Source: Actinomycetota bacterium
GTDB taxonomy: Bacteria; Actinomycetota; Acidimicrobiia; Acidimicrobiales; Microtrichaceae
Assembly (NCBI GenBank): GCA_009700815.1
Contig: WLLG01000134.1
Location: 1-6,374 of the forward strand
Length of the DNA stretch: 6,374 bases
Direction of reading: 5' to 3'
Position numbers and translations under genes: made by a program. The notes beneath the pieces were generated by a model. It saw nothing but the letters and a program-made list of their open reading frames with translations, did no database searches and was not told the origin of the DNA. Position 1 is the stretch's first letter, and every line of letters begins with the position of its first letter. This document shows positions 1 to 6,044 of the stretch, one piece after another.

Positions 1-978
1 CTCGGTAAACACGGGGGCTAGTGCTTCGGCTAGGGCCACTGGCACCACGCGATTAACTGCCACAATGCCGCCAAACGCAGAGGTGGGGTCGCCTTCGTGA
101 GCTCGGATATATGCCGAGGTGATGTCGGCATCTACAGCCGCCCCGCAAGCGTTCGCGTGTTTGATTACAACGGCAGCAGGAAGCTCACCCAGAGAACACA
201 CCAACCTCCAGGCGGCATCAGCGTCATACATATTCAGGTACGACATCTCCTTGCCTCCGTGCTGCTCAGCAAGGTCCCAGCAACCCCCTCCGGGGAAGGA
301 ATATCGCGCTCCAACCTGATGCGGATTTTCGCCATAGCGAAGTTCTTGACTTCGCGTCGCCGACAGATGAAGCGTCTTCGGCAACGGGCCAGTCTCGGGC
401 AGTTCACCCGCCCCTTGGCCGTCAAACCAAGCAACAATCGCTGCGTCATAAGCGGCAGTGTGAGCGAACGCATCTCGAGCCAGGCGGCGGCGGGTGACGT
501 CTGTAACAGCACCACCTGTCCGCAACTCACTCAACACCACCTCGTAATCGATTGGGTTCACCAAGACGGTCACCTGTGAGTGGTTCTTTGCCGCACCACG
601 CACCATTGCCGGACCGCCAATATCAATGAGTTCAATCGATGGGTCGGAGCTAAACGGGTAGAGGTTGACGGCCACGAGGTCAATGGCAGTCACGGAGTAC
701 GTCTCCATATCTGCCACGTGCGACGGATCGGTACGATCGGCCAGAATTCCACCGTGAATTGCTGGGTGCAGCGTGACGACACGGTGCCCCAGCATCTCTG
801 GAAAACCGGTGACATCCTCGGTGGGAATAACGGTCAAGCCAGCCTCTGCCAAGACCCGCGCAGTTCCACCCGAGGAGACCAGTTCCCAGCCCAAGTCGAT
901 TAGGGCTCGACCAAATTCGACCATTCCCGTCTTGTCATACGCAGACAACAACGCTCTCGGTTTGGGGGATTCAGTCAT
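1..978 (-). CDS. purH: Bifunctional AICAR transformylase / IMP cyclohydrolase PurH (partial, N-terminal 326 codons)
   Basis: PurH catalyses the last two steps of de novo IMP synthesis in the cytosol: formylation of AICAR with 10-formyl-THF, then cyclisation of FAICAR to IMP. The frame is open from the ATG at 978 to the window edge, giving 326 of the usual roughly 520 residues; the C-terminal part lies outside. The N-terminal MGS-like cyclohydrolase domain shows YDKTG (14-18), SSGGTA (35-40), TLHP (69-72), NLYPF (105-109) and IDIGG with AAKNH (about 118-132). The transformylase domain begins with RYGENPHQ (214-221), then YDADAAW, KHANACG (273-279, with the catalytic-type His 274) and DPTSAFGG (297-304). 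Two positions differ from the common family pattern: RVVTLHP has Val 68 where RVKTLHP is usual, and KHANACG has Ala where KHxNPCG is usual. The start overlaps the purN stop as ATGA, which suggests translational coupling; only a weak GA-rich ribosome site lies upstream. Confidence 0.97.
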   Translation of the reverse strand, partial: MTESPKPRALLSAYDKTGMVEFGRALIDLGWELVSSGGTARVLAEAGLTVIPTEDVTGFPEMLGHRVVTLHPAIHGGILADRTDPSHVADMETYSVTAIDLVAVNLYPFSSDPSIELIDIGGPAMVRGAAKNHSQVTVLVNPIDYEVVLSELRTGGAVTDVTRRRLARDAFAHTAAYDAAIVAWFDGQGAGELPETGPLPKTLHLSATRSQELRYGENPHQVGARYSFPGGGCWDLAEQHGGKEMSYLNMYDADAAWRLVCSLGELPAAVVIKHANACGAAVDADITSAYIRAHEGDPTSAFGGIVAVNRVVPVALAEALAPVFTE

Positions 979-1538
979 GACACTCGCTCTCGTTGAAGAA
1001 TGGTTTGAATCGTCTCGACATAGAGTCGGCGCTCTACTGCCTTGATGCGCTCATGCAGAGTTGTTTGGTCGTCGCCCGGCAGCACATCTACCGCCTCTTG
1101 GGCAAGGATCGGTCCAGCATCGACCTGCTCGGTTGCCAGGTGAACAGTGCATCCGGTCACCTTTGCCCCATAGGCCAAGGTCGCCTCAACTGCATTCCAT
1201 CCAGGGAAGGCCGGTAGTAGCGAGGGGTGCGTGTTGAGGATGCGATCGGGGTAGGCCTTGAAAGCGGAGGATGTGAGGATCGTTCCCCACCCTGCCATGG
1301 CGACGAGATCGATTCGCTCAATGCTCAGCTGATCTAGCACCTTGTCCGTGTAGCGCTCGCGATCAAAGTTCGGTGAAAAATCTGTGCGTTCAATAAGAAC
1401 ACACCGCAGAGAATGCTCAGCAGCGATCTGCTCAACTGCGCAGTGACGATCCACCATCACTAGGTCAATCGGCAAGCCCGCCCGGGCCATCGCATCAAGA
1501 AGGGTCCCGCTTCCAGAGGCGAGTACGGCTAGTCGCAT
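975..1538 (-). CDS. purN: Phosphoribosylglycinamide (GAR) formyltransferase PurN
   Basis: PurN transfers a formyl group from 10-formyl-THF to GAR, the third step of de novo purine synthesis, in the cytosol. The 187-residue product has the normal length for the family. It starts at MRLAVLASGSGT, whose Rossmann-type beta strand and phosphate loop (GSGTLL, 9-14) belong at the N-terminus. The catalytic trio is visible: Asn 102 and His 104 in NTHPSLLPAFPG, and Asp 140 in VDAGPIL. The folate-side motif reads AGWGTIL (82-88) instead of the familiar AGFMRIL, and the loop lacks the classic GSN; both look like clade traits. The frame runs open upstream to an ATG at 1589, but that would add 17 residues with no family match and would begin inside a hairpin, so 1538 is preferred. 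No clear Shine-Dalgarno precedes it. The stop overlaps purH by 4 bp. The DUF6350-type membrane gene often found between sucD and purN in Streptomyces is absent. Confidence 0.95.
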   Translation of the reverse strand: MRLAVLASGSGTLLDAMARAGLPIDLVMVDRHCAVEQIAAEHSLRCVLIERTDFSPNFDRERYTDKVLDQLSIERIDLVAMAGWGTILTSSAFKAYPDRILNTHPSLLPAFPGWNAVEATLAYGAKVTGCTVHLATEQVDAGPILAQEAVDVLPGDDQTTLHERIKAVERRLYVETIQTILQRERVS

Positions 1539-1571
1539 ATGCGCTGAAACTATCAGCCCTATGACTTCATG

Positions 1572-1610
1572 GGATCTGCTAGCAGGCACTCGGTGCCTGC
1601 CAGCAGATCC
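1572..1610 (-). terminator. Strong hairpin after sucD, probable factor-independent terminator or attenuator
   Basis: Two 18-base arms (1572-1589 and 1593-1610) flank a 3-base loop. Seventeen pairs are Watson-Crick. The remaining position (1581 with 1601) is A opposite C as plus-strand RNA but becomes a G-U wobble in minus-strand RNA, so the stem is unbroken only in the sucCD/purN direction. It begins 32 bp past the sucD stop and ends 33 bp before the purN start. No T-run follows it, which is common for actinobacterial terminators. It could stop sucCD transcription, protect the 3' end of the sucCD mRNA, or reduce read-through into purN. Confidence 0.75.
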
Positions 1611-1642
1611 GCCAGTCAGTGACTGAAGTTCATCTTGTTGCT

Positions 1643-2539
1643 TTACAGGCCCTTGACCACGTCAACCATGAGCAGGCCAGCTTCGGTTGGATTTGCACCG
1701 ACGCTCACACCGGCGGCCTTCATGGCATCCATCTTGGCTGCTGCAGTGCCCTTACCGCCCGACACGATGGCACCCGCATGGCCCATCTTCTTTCCAGGAG
1801 GAGCAGTCTGACCAGCAATGTAACCAACCACAGGCTTGGTCATATGTGAAGAGATAAATTCCGCGGCCTCTTCTTCGGCCGAGCCACCGATCTCACCGAT
1901 CATCATGACTGCAGTGGTCTCATCATCTGCTTGGAAGCGCTCAAGGCAATCAATGAAGCTGGTTCCGGGAACCGGGTCGCCACCAATGCCAACGCAGGTA
2001 GTCACACCAATGTTCTGCGACTGCAACTCATACAGGGCCTGATAGGTCAGCGTTCCCGAACGGCTCACGATGCCAACGTTCTTGGCACCGGGCTCAGGGT
2101 TCTTGGCAATGTGTCCGGCAGTGATTCCGATATTGCATTTTCCGGGGCTGATGATGCCCGGGCAGTTCGGCCCAAGCAGCTGTACGCCTGGGAAATCACG
2201 CTTGATTTTGTTGAAGAACCAAGCCTCATCTTGTGCGGGCACACCTTCGGTGATGCACACGATGAACTCAATGCCTCCCTCGGCTGCTTCCATAATGGCG
2301 GCGCGTACACCGGCAGCGGGAATAAAGATGCAGCTAGCAGTCGCACCTGTTTCGGCTACTGCGTCTGCAACCGAGGCAAAGATCGGAATGCCATCGACAT
2401 CCTCACCTGCCTTCTTCGGGTTCGTTCCAGCCACGACCTGAGTTCCGTATTCGCGGTTCAGGAGGCCGTAGTAACGGCCCTGGCTTCCAGTAAGTCCCTG
2501 ATACAGGACCTTGGTGTTCTCATCTACAAAGATGCTCAT
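1643..2539 (-). CDS. sucD: Succinyl-CoA synthetase (ADP-forming) alpha subunit SucD
   Basis: SucD is the alpha subunit of succinate-CoA ligase. It binds CoA and carries the transient phosphohistidine, and with SucC it converts succinyl-CoA, phosphate and NDP to succinate, CoA and NTP in the TCA cycle. The 298-residue product has family length. Visible features are the CoA-binding Rossmann loop TGSQG (17-21), the CoA-contact motif GPNCPGII (123-130), SRSGTLTYQ (159-167), GEIGGSAEEEA (215-225) and the active-site phosphohistidine His 254 in KMGHAGAIVSGGKGTA. The ATG at 2539 is chosen because MSIFVDENTK is a typical SucD beginning and an AAAGG ribosome site lies 10 nt upstream; the open frame further upstream to 2695 only runs across the end of sucC. 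The gene lies 31 bp after sucC and is surely cotranscribed with it. A malate-CoA ligase alpha subunit would look similar, but this locus context favours SucD. Confidence 0.98.
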   Translation of the reverse strand: MSIFVDENTKVLYQGLTGSQGRYYGLLNREYGTQVVAGTNPKKAGEDVDGIPIFASVADAVAETGATASCIFIPAAGVRAAIMEAAEGGIEFIVCITEGVPAQDEAWFFNKIKRDFPGVQLLGPNCPGIISPGKCNIGITAGHIAKNPEPGAKNVGIVSRSGTLTYQALYELQSQNIGVTTCVGIGGDPVPGTSFIDCLERFQADDETTAVMMIGEIGGSAEEEAAEFISSHMTKPVVGYIAGQTAPPGKKMGHAGAIVSGGKGTAAAKMDAMKAAGVSVGANPTEAGLLMVDVVKGL

Positions 2540-2570
2540 CTGATTCTGACCTTTTTCTTGTGGGCTGTTG

Positions 2571-3716
2571 TCAGCGGCTAGCGGCGAGTTCAACAGCCTT
2601 GCTGGCTGCTTCAAGCATCGTCGGCTGCATCTGCAGTTGATCGGACAGGTGCGGGGCAAGAATTGCTCTGCCCTCTTCTGCGTTGGTGCCATCAAGGCGA
2701 ATCACGATGGGTGACTCAATGGTGACTCTTCCGAGCGCTTCGATAATGCCGTTCGCAACTTCTTCACCGCGGGTGATTCCGCCAAAGATGTTGATGAAGA
2801 TTGCCTTGACTGCAGGGTCGTTGTTGATGACCTCAAGTGCTCCGGCCATCACGTCGGCATTTGCACCGCCGCCGATATCTAGGAAGTTTGCTGGCTTCCC
2901 GCCAGCCTGGTTGACCACGTCAAGGGTGCTCATTGCTAGACCAGCACCGTTTGCGATGATGCCTACCGACCCGTCAAGGCCCACGTACTGAAGGCCCTTT
3001 TCGTGTGCGGCCTGCTCACGCGAGTCGCGCTCTTGAGTGGCTTCATACTCTGTCCACTCATGGCGGTACATTGCATTGTCGTCCAAGGTCACCTTGGCAT
3101 CGAGTGCATGAACCTCGCCGGTTGGCTTCAGAATAAGAGGGTTGATCTCTGCCAGATCGGCATCGCCCTCGGTGTAGGCCCGGTACAGCTTCAACAGTAT
3201 GTCTACTGCGCCATCCTCGGCTGCTGGGTTCAGATTGGCTGCTTTGACCCAAGCTCGTGCGGTTGGCTCATCAAGACCATCCACCGGATCAATCCAGATC
3301 TTGGCGATTGCATCGGGGTTCTCTTCGGCTACCGCCTCGATCTCGACGCCACCCTCGGCAGAGAGCATCCCAAGATGCTTCTTGGCCGAACGGTCCAGAG
3401 TGAAACTGGCGTAGTACTCCTCCGCAATATCAGAAGCCACTTCGATCCAGACCACATTGACGGTATGGCCCTTGATGTCCATGCCCAAAATGTTTGAGGC
3501 GTACTCTCGTACTTCCTCGGCGGTGTTGGCCAGCTTGATACCACCAGCTTTGCCACGGCCACCTACTTGCACCTGTGCCTTGATTACCACTGGGTACTGG
3601 CCAATGCGGCCGGCTGCAGCTACTGCATCCTCCACTGTGGTTACTGCCTCGCCCTTTGACACTGGAATGTCGAAAGAAGCAAAGAATTGTTTTCCTTGGT
3701 ACTCGAAGAGGTCCAC
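2571..3716 (-). CDS. sucC: Succinyl-CoA synthetase (ADP-forming) beta subunit SucC
   Basis: SucC is the beta subunit of succinyl-CoA synthetase; it holds the nucleotide- and succinate-binding sites and pairs with SucD. The 381-residue product has the expected length. An ATP-grasp domain fills about residues 1-235, with nucleotide-contact Lys 46 (VVIKAQ), the glycine loop GGRGKAGG (52-59), EGGVEIE (121-127) and metal ligands Asn 192 (EINPL) and Asp 206 (ALDAK). The CoA-ligase domain follows, with ANGAGLAMSTLD (255-266), FLDIGGGA (278-285), NIFGGITRGE (309-318) and RLDGTNAEEGR (340-350). The start is a GTG at 3716: MDLFEYQGK is the normal family beginning, and an AGAAAGG ribosome site ends 9 nt upstream. 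It is the first gene of the sucCD operon and diverges from the plus-strand membrane-protein gene. Nucleotide preference (ADP or GDP) cannot be told by eye. Confidence 0.98.
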   Translation of the reverse strand: MDLFEYQGKQFFASFDIPVSKGEAVTTVEDAVAAAGRIGQYPVVIKAQVQVGGRGKAGGIKLANTAEEVREYASNILGMDIKGHTVNVVWIEVASDIAEEYYASFTLDRSAKKHLGMLSAEGGVEIEAVAEENPDAIAKIWIDPVDGLDEPTARAWVKAANLNPAAEDGAVDILLKLYRAYTEGDADLAEINPLILKPTGEVHALDAKVTLDDNAMYRHEWTEYEATQERDSREQAAHEKGLQYVGLDGSVGIIANGAGLAMSTLDVVNQAGGKPANFLDIGGGANADVMAGALEVINNDPAVKAIFINIFGGITRGEEVANGIIEALGRVTIESPIVIRLDGTNAEEGRAILAPHLSDQLQMQPTMLEAASKAVELAASR

Positions 3717-3757
3717 CCTCGTGTGCCTTTCTGCTCGGCCATCGGCCCGTCGAATAA

Positions 3758-3806
3758 CGCCGGTGCGCTACTCGAGGGTGCACAATCTGTACTCATGCAC
3801 CCGGCG
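3758..3806 (-). repeat. Imperfect inverted repeat in the presumed sucC leader
   Basis: CGCCGGTGC at 3758-3766 can pair with GCACCCGGCG at 3797-3806, leaving one bulged base and a 30-base interior. The interior also contains the self-complementary GTGCAC at 3778-3783. If sucC is transcribed from the candidate promoter at 3811-3840, this fold would sit in the 5' untranslated region about 40 nt before the start codon. It matches no riboswitch that I recognise. Confidence 0.3.
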
Positions 3807-3810
3807 GGGG

Positions 3811-3840
3811 ATCCTAAACGCCTCGGGGCCTGCATCTCAT
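3811..3840 (-). promoter_or_regulatory. Candidate sigma-70-type promoter for sucCD
   Basis: On the minus strand ATGAGA (3840-3835, four of six matches to TTGACA) is separated by 18 bp from TAGGAT (3816-3811, fitting TAnnnT). Transcription would begin near 3804, giving a leader of about 90 nt. This is the best-looking pair in the 194-bp region upstream of sucC, but such pairs arise by chance and other starts are possible. Confidence 0.3.
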
Positions 3841-3862
3841 ATCGAGAGCAAAATCAGATTTT

Positions 3863-3889
3863 GGCTCGAACTGCATTTTGGGCTCGAAC
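3863..3889. repeat. Direct repeat GGCTCGAAC, two copies 18 bp apart
   Basis: GGCTCGAAC occurs at 3863-3871 and 3881-3889, each copy preceded by a T-rich stretch. The 18-bp period is close to two turns of the helix, so both copies would face nearly the same side. The pair lies 22-48 bp before the plus-strand ATG at 3911 and upstream of the candidate sucC promoter. It could be an operator for either divergent gene; no known regulator site is recognised. Confidence 0.45.
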
Positions 3890-3910
3890 AGTGCAGAATT
3901 AACGGTACTC

Positions 3911-4453
3911 ATGCCAGTAGAACGCCGTTCAGGCAAACAACAACTCATCGCAATCAGCCTTGGGGTTGGGGCTGTAGTGATTGCAATTGGTCTTGCTTGG
4001 GGCATGCTTGCCCTTGCCGGCGGGAACGAAACTGCAACACAACTTCGTCTTGGCGACGACGTCTTCGATGCCGGCAATGCAGTGCGACTCTCGACCCAAA
4101 TCAACACGCAGGGGCCACTTCTGTTTAGCGATGTTTCTGGTCGGGGGCAGCAGCGGCCCATTGCGGTCAACCATTTTGGTAAGGATCCGGCAATACGGTG
4201 GGTTGCCTTCGATGCTGCAGCGCCTGGAGCACCCGAAAACTGCTTTCTGGTTTGGTCCGCTGAGGGCAAAGTGTTCGAGGAGCGGTCAGCTGCGAGTGGT
4301 GCTGAGCGTGAGCAGGGACAGATCTGCAGAGACATCACCTTTCCCGCAAACGGGCAAGGGCTAGATCAGTACTCCTGGAGAATCGACAAGGCAGGGAATC
4401 TGACGATTGACCTGCGGCCAGATGACAAGATCACGACCAACGGTGGCGGCTAG
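3911..4453 (+). CDS. Single-pass membrane protein with possible cluster-less Rieske-like extracytoplasmic domain
   Basis: I do not recognise a named family with certainty. The 180-residue product has a short basic N-terminus (MPVERRSGKQQ), one hydrophobic helix at about 12-37 rich in Ile, Val, Leu, Ala and Gly, and a soluble remainder probably outside the membrane. The soluble part contains GPLLFSDVSG (68-77), Cys 111 in ENCFLVW, Cys 139 in GQICRD, then FPANGQGLDQY (144-154) and GNLTIDL (162-168). This layout recalls the C-terminal half of small actinobacterial Rieske-like proteins, but the histidines of the CxH and CxxH cluster boxes are absent, so the two cysteines may form a disulfide. That reading is inference. 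The gene is the only one on the plus strand, diverging from sucC and converging on the acyl-CoA ligase. ATG 3911 is chosen; an in-frame TTG at 3878 would add 11 residues overlapping the direct repeat. Neither start has a good ribosome site, so leaderless translation is possible. Confidence 0.78.
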   Translation: MPVERRSGKQQLIAISLGVGAVVIAIGLAWGMLALAGGNETATQLRLGDDVFDAGNAVRLSTQINTQGPLLFSDVSGRGQQRPIAVNHFGKDPAIRWVAFDAAAPGAPENCFLVWSAEGKVFEERSAASGAEREQGQICRDITFPANGQGLDQYSWRIDKAGNLTIDLRPDDKITTNGGG

Positions 4454-4492
4454 CTGGTAGCTGCGCTCCTTGCTGGCGGCTCTACCTACTAG
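4450..4492 (+). terminator. Imperfect hairpin at the end of the plus-strand gene
   Basis: CTAG..GGTAG (4450-4460) can pair with CTACC..CTAG (4482-4492) around a two-by-two internal mismatch. It starts at the stop codon of the membrane-protein gene and has no T-run. It may help end that transcript, but the stem is short and interrupted. Confidence 0.3.
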
Positions 4493-4498
4493 AACCGC

Positions 4499-4521
4499 TC
4501 CCTGCTAGCGCCGAGCAGGGA
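4499..4521. terminator. Hairpin between convergent genes, probable bidirectional terminator
   Basis: TCCCTGCT (4499-4506) pairs perfectly with AGCAGGGA (4514-4521) around a 7-base loop. The hairpin lies 2 bp past the acyl-CoA ligase stop and about 45 bp past the stop of the convergent plus-strand gene, so it could terminate both. There is no T-run on either side. Confidence 0.6.
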
Positions 4522-4523
4522 CG

Positions 4524-6044
4524 TCACTCAGTGAAAAGTGGCAGCAAGCGATCCCGCTGAATTTTGCGGGTGCCGGTTCGGGGAAGTTCCTCGACGATCA
4601 GAATGCGACGAGGCGCTTTGTACTGAGCCATGCGAACACCTGCCCACACCACCAACTCTTGCGGAGTCACCTTGGCCTTGGGACGCAGTCGAACTGCGGC
4701 AACGGGAACCTCGCCAAGCTTGGCATCTGGGATTCCTACCACTGCCGCTTCGAGCACATCTGGGTGTTCCTCAATATCGGCCTCTACCTCTACCGGATAC
4801 ACCGAATAGCCACCCGACTTGATCACGGCCTTGGCTCGGCCGTGAAACATCACTGTCCCAAAAGGGCCCGATCGGACAAGGTCACCCGTACGCAGCCAGC
4901 CGTCCTCGGTAAGGGCCTCGCTGCTGGCATGAGCATCGCCCCAATACCCCTTAAGCACTCCGGGCCCCTTCAGCTGCAATTCGCCCACTTGTCCGGGCAG
5001 CACTCCCCTACCTGAGCGATCCGCCACTTTGAACTTCCAGCCCGGCATCGACAGGCCTAGCGAATCGCCAAGACCGATCGGCAACATTGGCGGCGAGAGT
5101 TTGGTGGCCACGTTTCCGCCTACCTCGACCATGCCGTAGCCCTCTACGAATGCAGCTTCGCCAATAGGGCCAAGGCCCGGCAACGTTGCCGAAGCCCCAA
5201 AGGACTTGAACTTGAGAGCAAGGTCAGCTGGCATGACATCTGCGCCGCTTATCCAGACCCGAATCGAACTCAGGTCTGCCTCGGCAGCACCTGCTTCTAA
5301 TAAGGTCCGATACATCGCTGGCACCCCGATAAACGCTGAGCATCGGCGGTGCTCGATAATCTGCAGGGTCCGTCTCGGCGAGAAACGCTGCATGAAATAG
5401 ATGGGAATCCCTGCCACTGCGGGGCCCATGAGAGCAACGAACCCCATGATGTGCGCTACCGGCAGGGCCAAGACGAGTTCGTCGTGGCGCAGGGTGAACG
5501 GCCACATTGCGGCCACCGAGACCTGCCCAACTAGCGCCTGATGACTGAGTTCTGCACCCTTTGGTTTACCCGTGGTTCCAGAGGTGTAAAAGAGCGCTGC
5601 AACATCTTCAGGGCCTGGAGTTGCGAGCACTGTCGACCCCTCGACCACAGGCAGTTCATCGGGAGTACGAATCACTAAACTCGCACCTGAGTCAGCAATA
5701 ACGTGATCAACCTCGGCTTGGGACATCTGGGGGTTCACTGGCGCCGGTAGCCCACCGGCAGCAGAGACAGCTAGGCACAACATGAACTGATCAATCCCAT
5801 TGGCAGTTGCAATCACCACGGGGCGGCCGGGTTCGCTGAGGGCTCGAATAGCTCTGGTCCAAGCAGCTACCTGTTCGGAAGCTTGTGCGTAGGTGATCCG
5901 ACGAGAAAGACCTGTCTCGTCCTCTTCGGTCACAAACAGCTTCTCACCGTGCATCTCGGCAAGACGCATCATGAGGTCGGCAAGGGTGGCGGAACGCCGA
6001 AGCGCCAAGTCGGCACGGCCGAGGAAGGAACGGGGAATGGTCAT
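4524..6044 (-). CDS. AMP-forming acyl-CoA synthetase (FadD-like, ANL superfamily)
   Basis: The enzyme should activate a carboxylic acid, probably a fatty acid, to its acyl-CoA via an acyl-adenylate in the cytosol. The 506-residue product has the size of a typical family member. Core motifs in order are the P-loop YTSGTTGKPKG (153-163), PVAHIMGF (195-202), EGYGMVE (301-307, Val where YGMTE is usual), GWLRTGDL (382-389, ribose-binding Asp 388), the hinge GRAKAVIKSGGYSVYPVEVE (402-421) and the catalytic Lys 494 in PRTGTRKIQ. The substrate cannot be predicted; Ala and Val at hinge positions often occupied by Asp and Met suggest a distinct subfamily rather than loss of function. The ATG at 6044 is chosen over the in-frame ATG at 6065 because GGAG lies 5 nt upstream and the start overlaps the pcrA stop as ATGA. 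Cotranscription and translational coupling with pcrA are likely. I know no functional link to DNA repair. Confidence 0.92.
   Translation of the reverse strand: MTIPRSFLGRADLALRRSATLADLMMRLAEMHGEKLFVTEEDETGLSRRITYAQASEQVAAWTRAIRALSEPGRPVVIATANGIDQFMLCLAVSAAGGLPAPVNPQMSQAEVDHVIADSGASLVIRTPDELPVVEGSTVLATPGPEDVAALFYTSGTTGKPKGAELSHQALVGQVSVAAMWPFTLRHDELVLALPVAHIMGFVALMGPAVAGIPIYFMQRFSPRRTLQIIEHRRCSAFIGVPAMYRTLLEAGAAEADLSSIRVWISGADVMPADLALKFKSFGASATLPGLGPIGEAAFVEGYGMVEVGGNVATKLSPPMLPIGLGDSLGLSMPGWKFKVADRSGRGVLPGQVGELQLKGPGVLKGYWGDAHASSEALTEDGWLRTGDLVRSGPFGTVMFHGRAKAVIKSGGYSVYPVEVEADIEEHPDVLEAAVVGIPDAKLGEVPVAAVRLRPKAKVTPQELVVWAGVRMAQYKAPRRILIVEELPRTGTRKIQRDRLLPLFTE

Noticed and set aside
97..579. 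Long plus-strand open frame opposite purH, and similar open frames opposite sucC and the acyl-CoA ligase
   Set aside because: They run antisense to clearly conserved proteins, lack ribosome sites and give Arg/Ser/Pro-rich products with no motif, as expected of shadow frames in moderately GC-rich DNA.
1539..1589. Extended purN start at 1589 adding 17 residues
   Set aside because: The extra residues do not belong to the GAR transformylase fold and the start codon lies within the hairpin stem.
1613..1625. Perfect 13-base dyad CAGTCA-G-TGACTG just past the sucD stop
   Set aside because: The arms are six bases with a one-base centre, so it cannot form an RNA hairpin, and one such dyad in 6 kb is weak evidence for an operator.
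2540..2695. Extended sucD start at 2695 within the end of sucC
   Set aside because: The extension is sucC sequence in another frame; the ATG at 2539 has a ribosome site and a family-typical N-terminus.
3430..3835. Minus-strand small open frames overlapping the start and leader of sucC
   Set aside because: They are in other frames across sucC and its upstream region, with no recognisable domain; a leader peptide could not be supported.
1576..4509. The octamer CTGCTAGC occurs in both the post-sucD hairpin (1576-1583) and the convergent-gene hairpin (4502-4509), suggesting a dispersed REP-like repeat
   Set aside because: The two hairpins differ in length, loop and all other sequence. Eight shared bases in two stem-loops may be chance, and no third copy was noticed.
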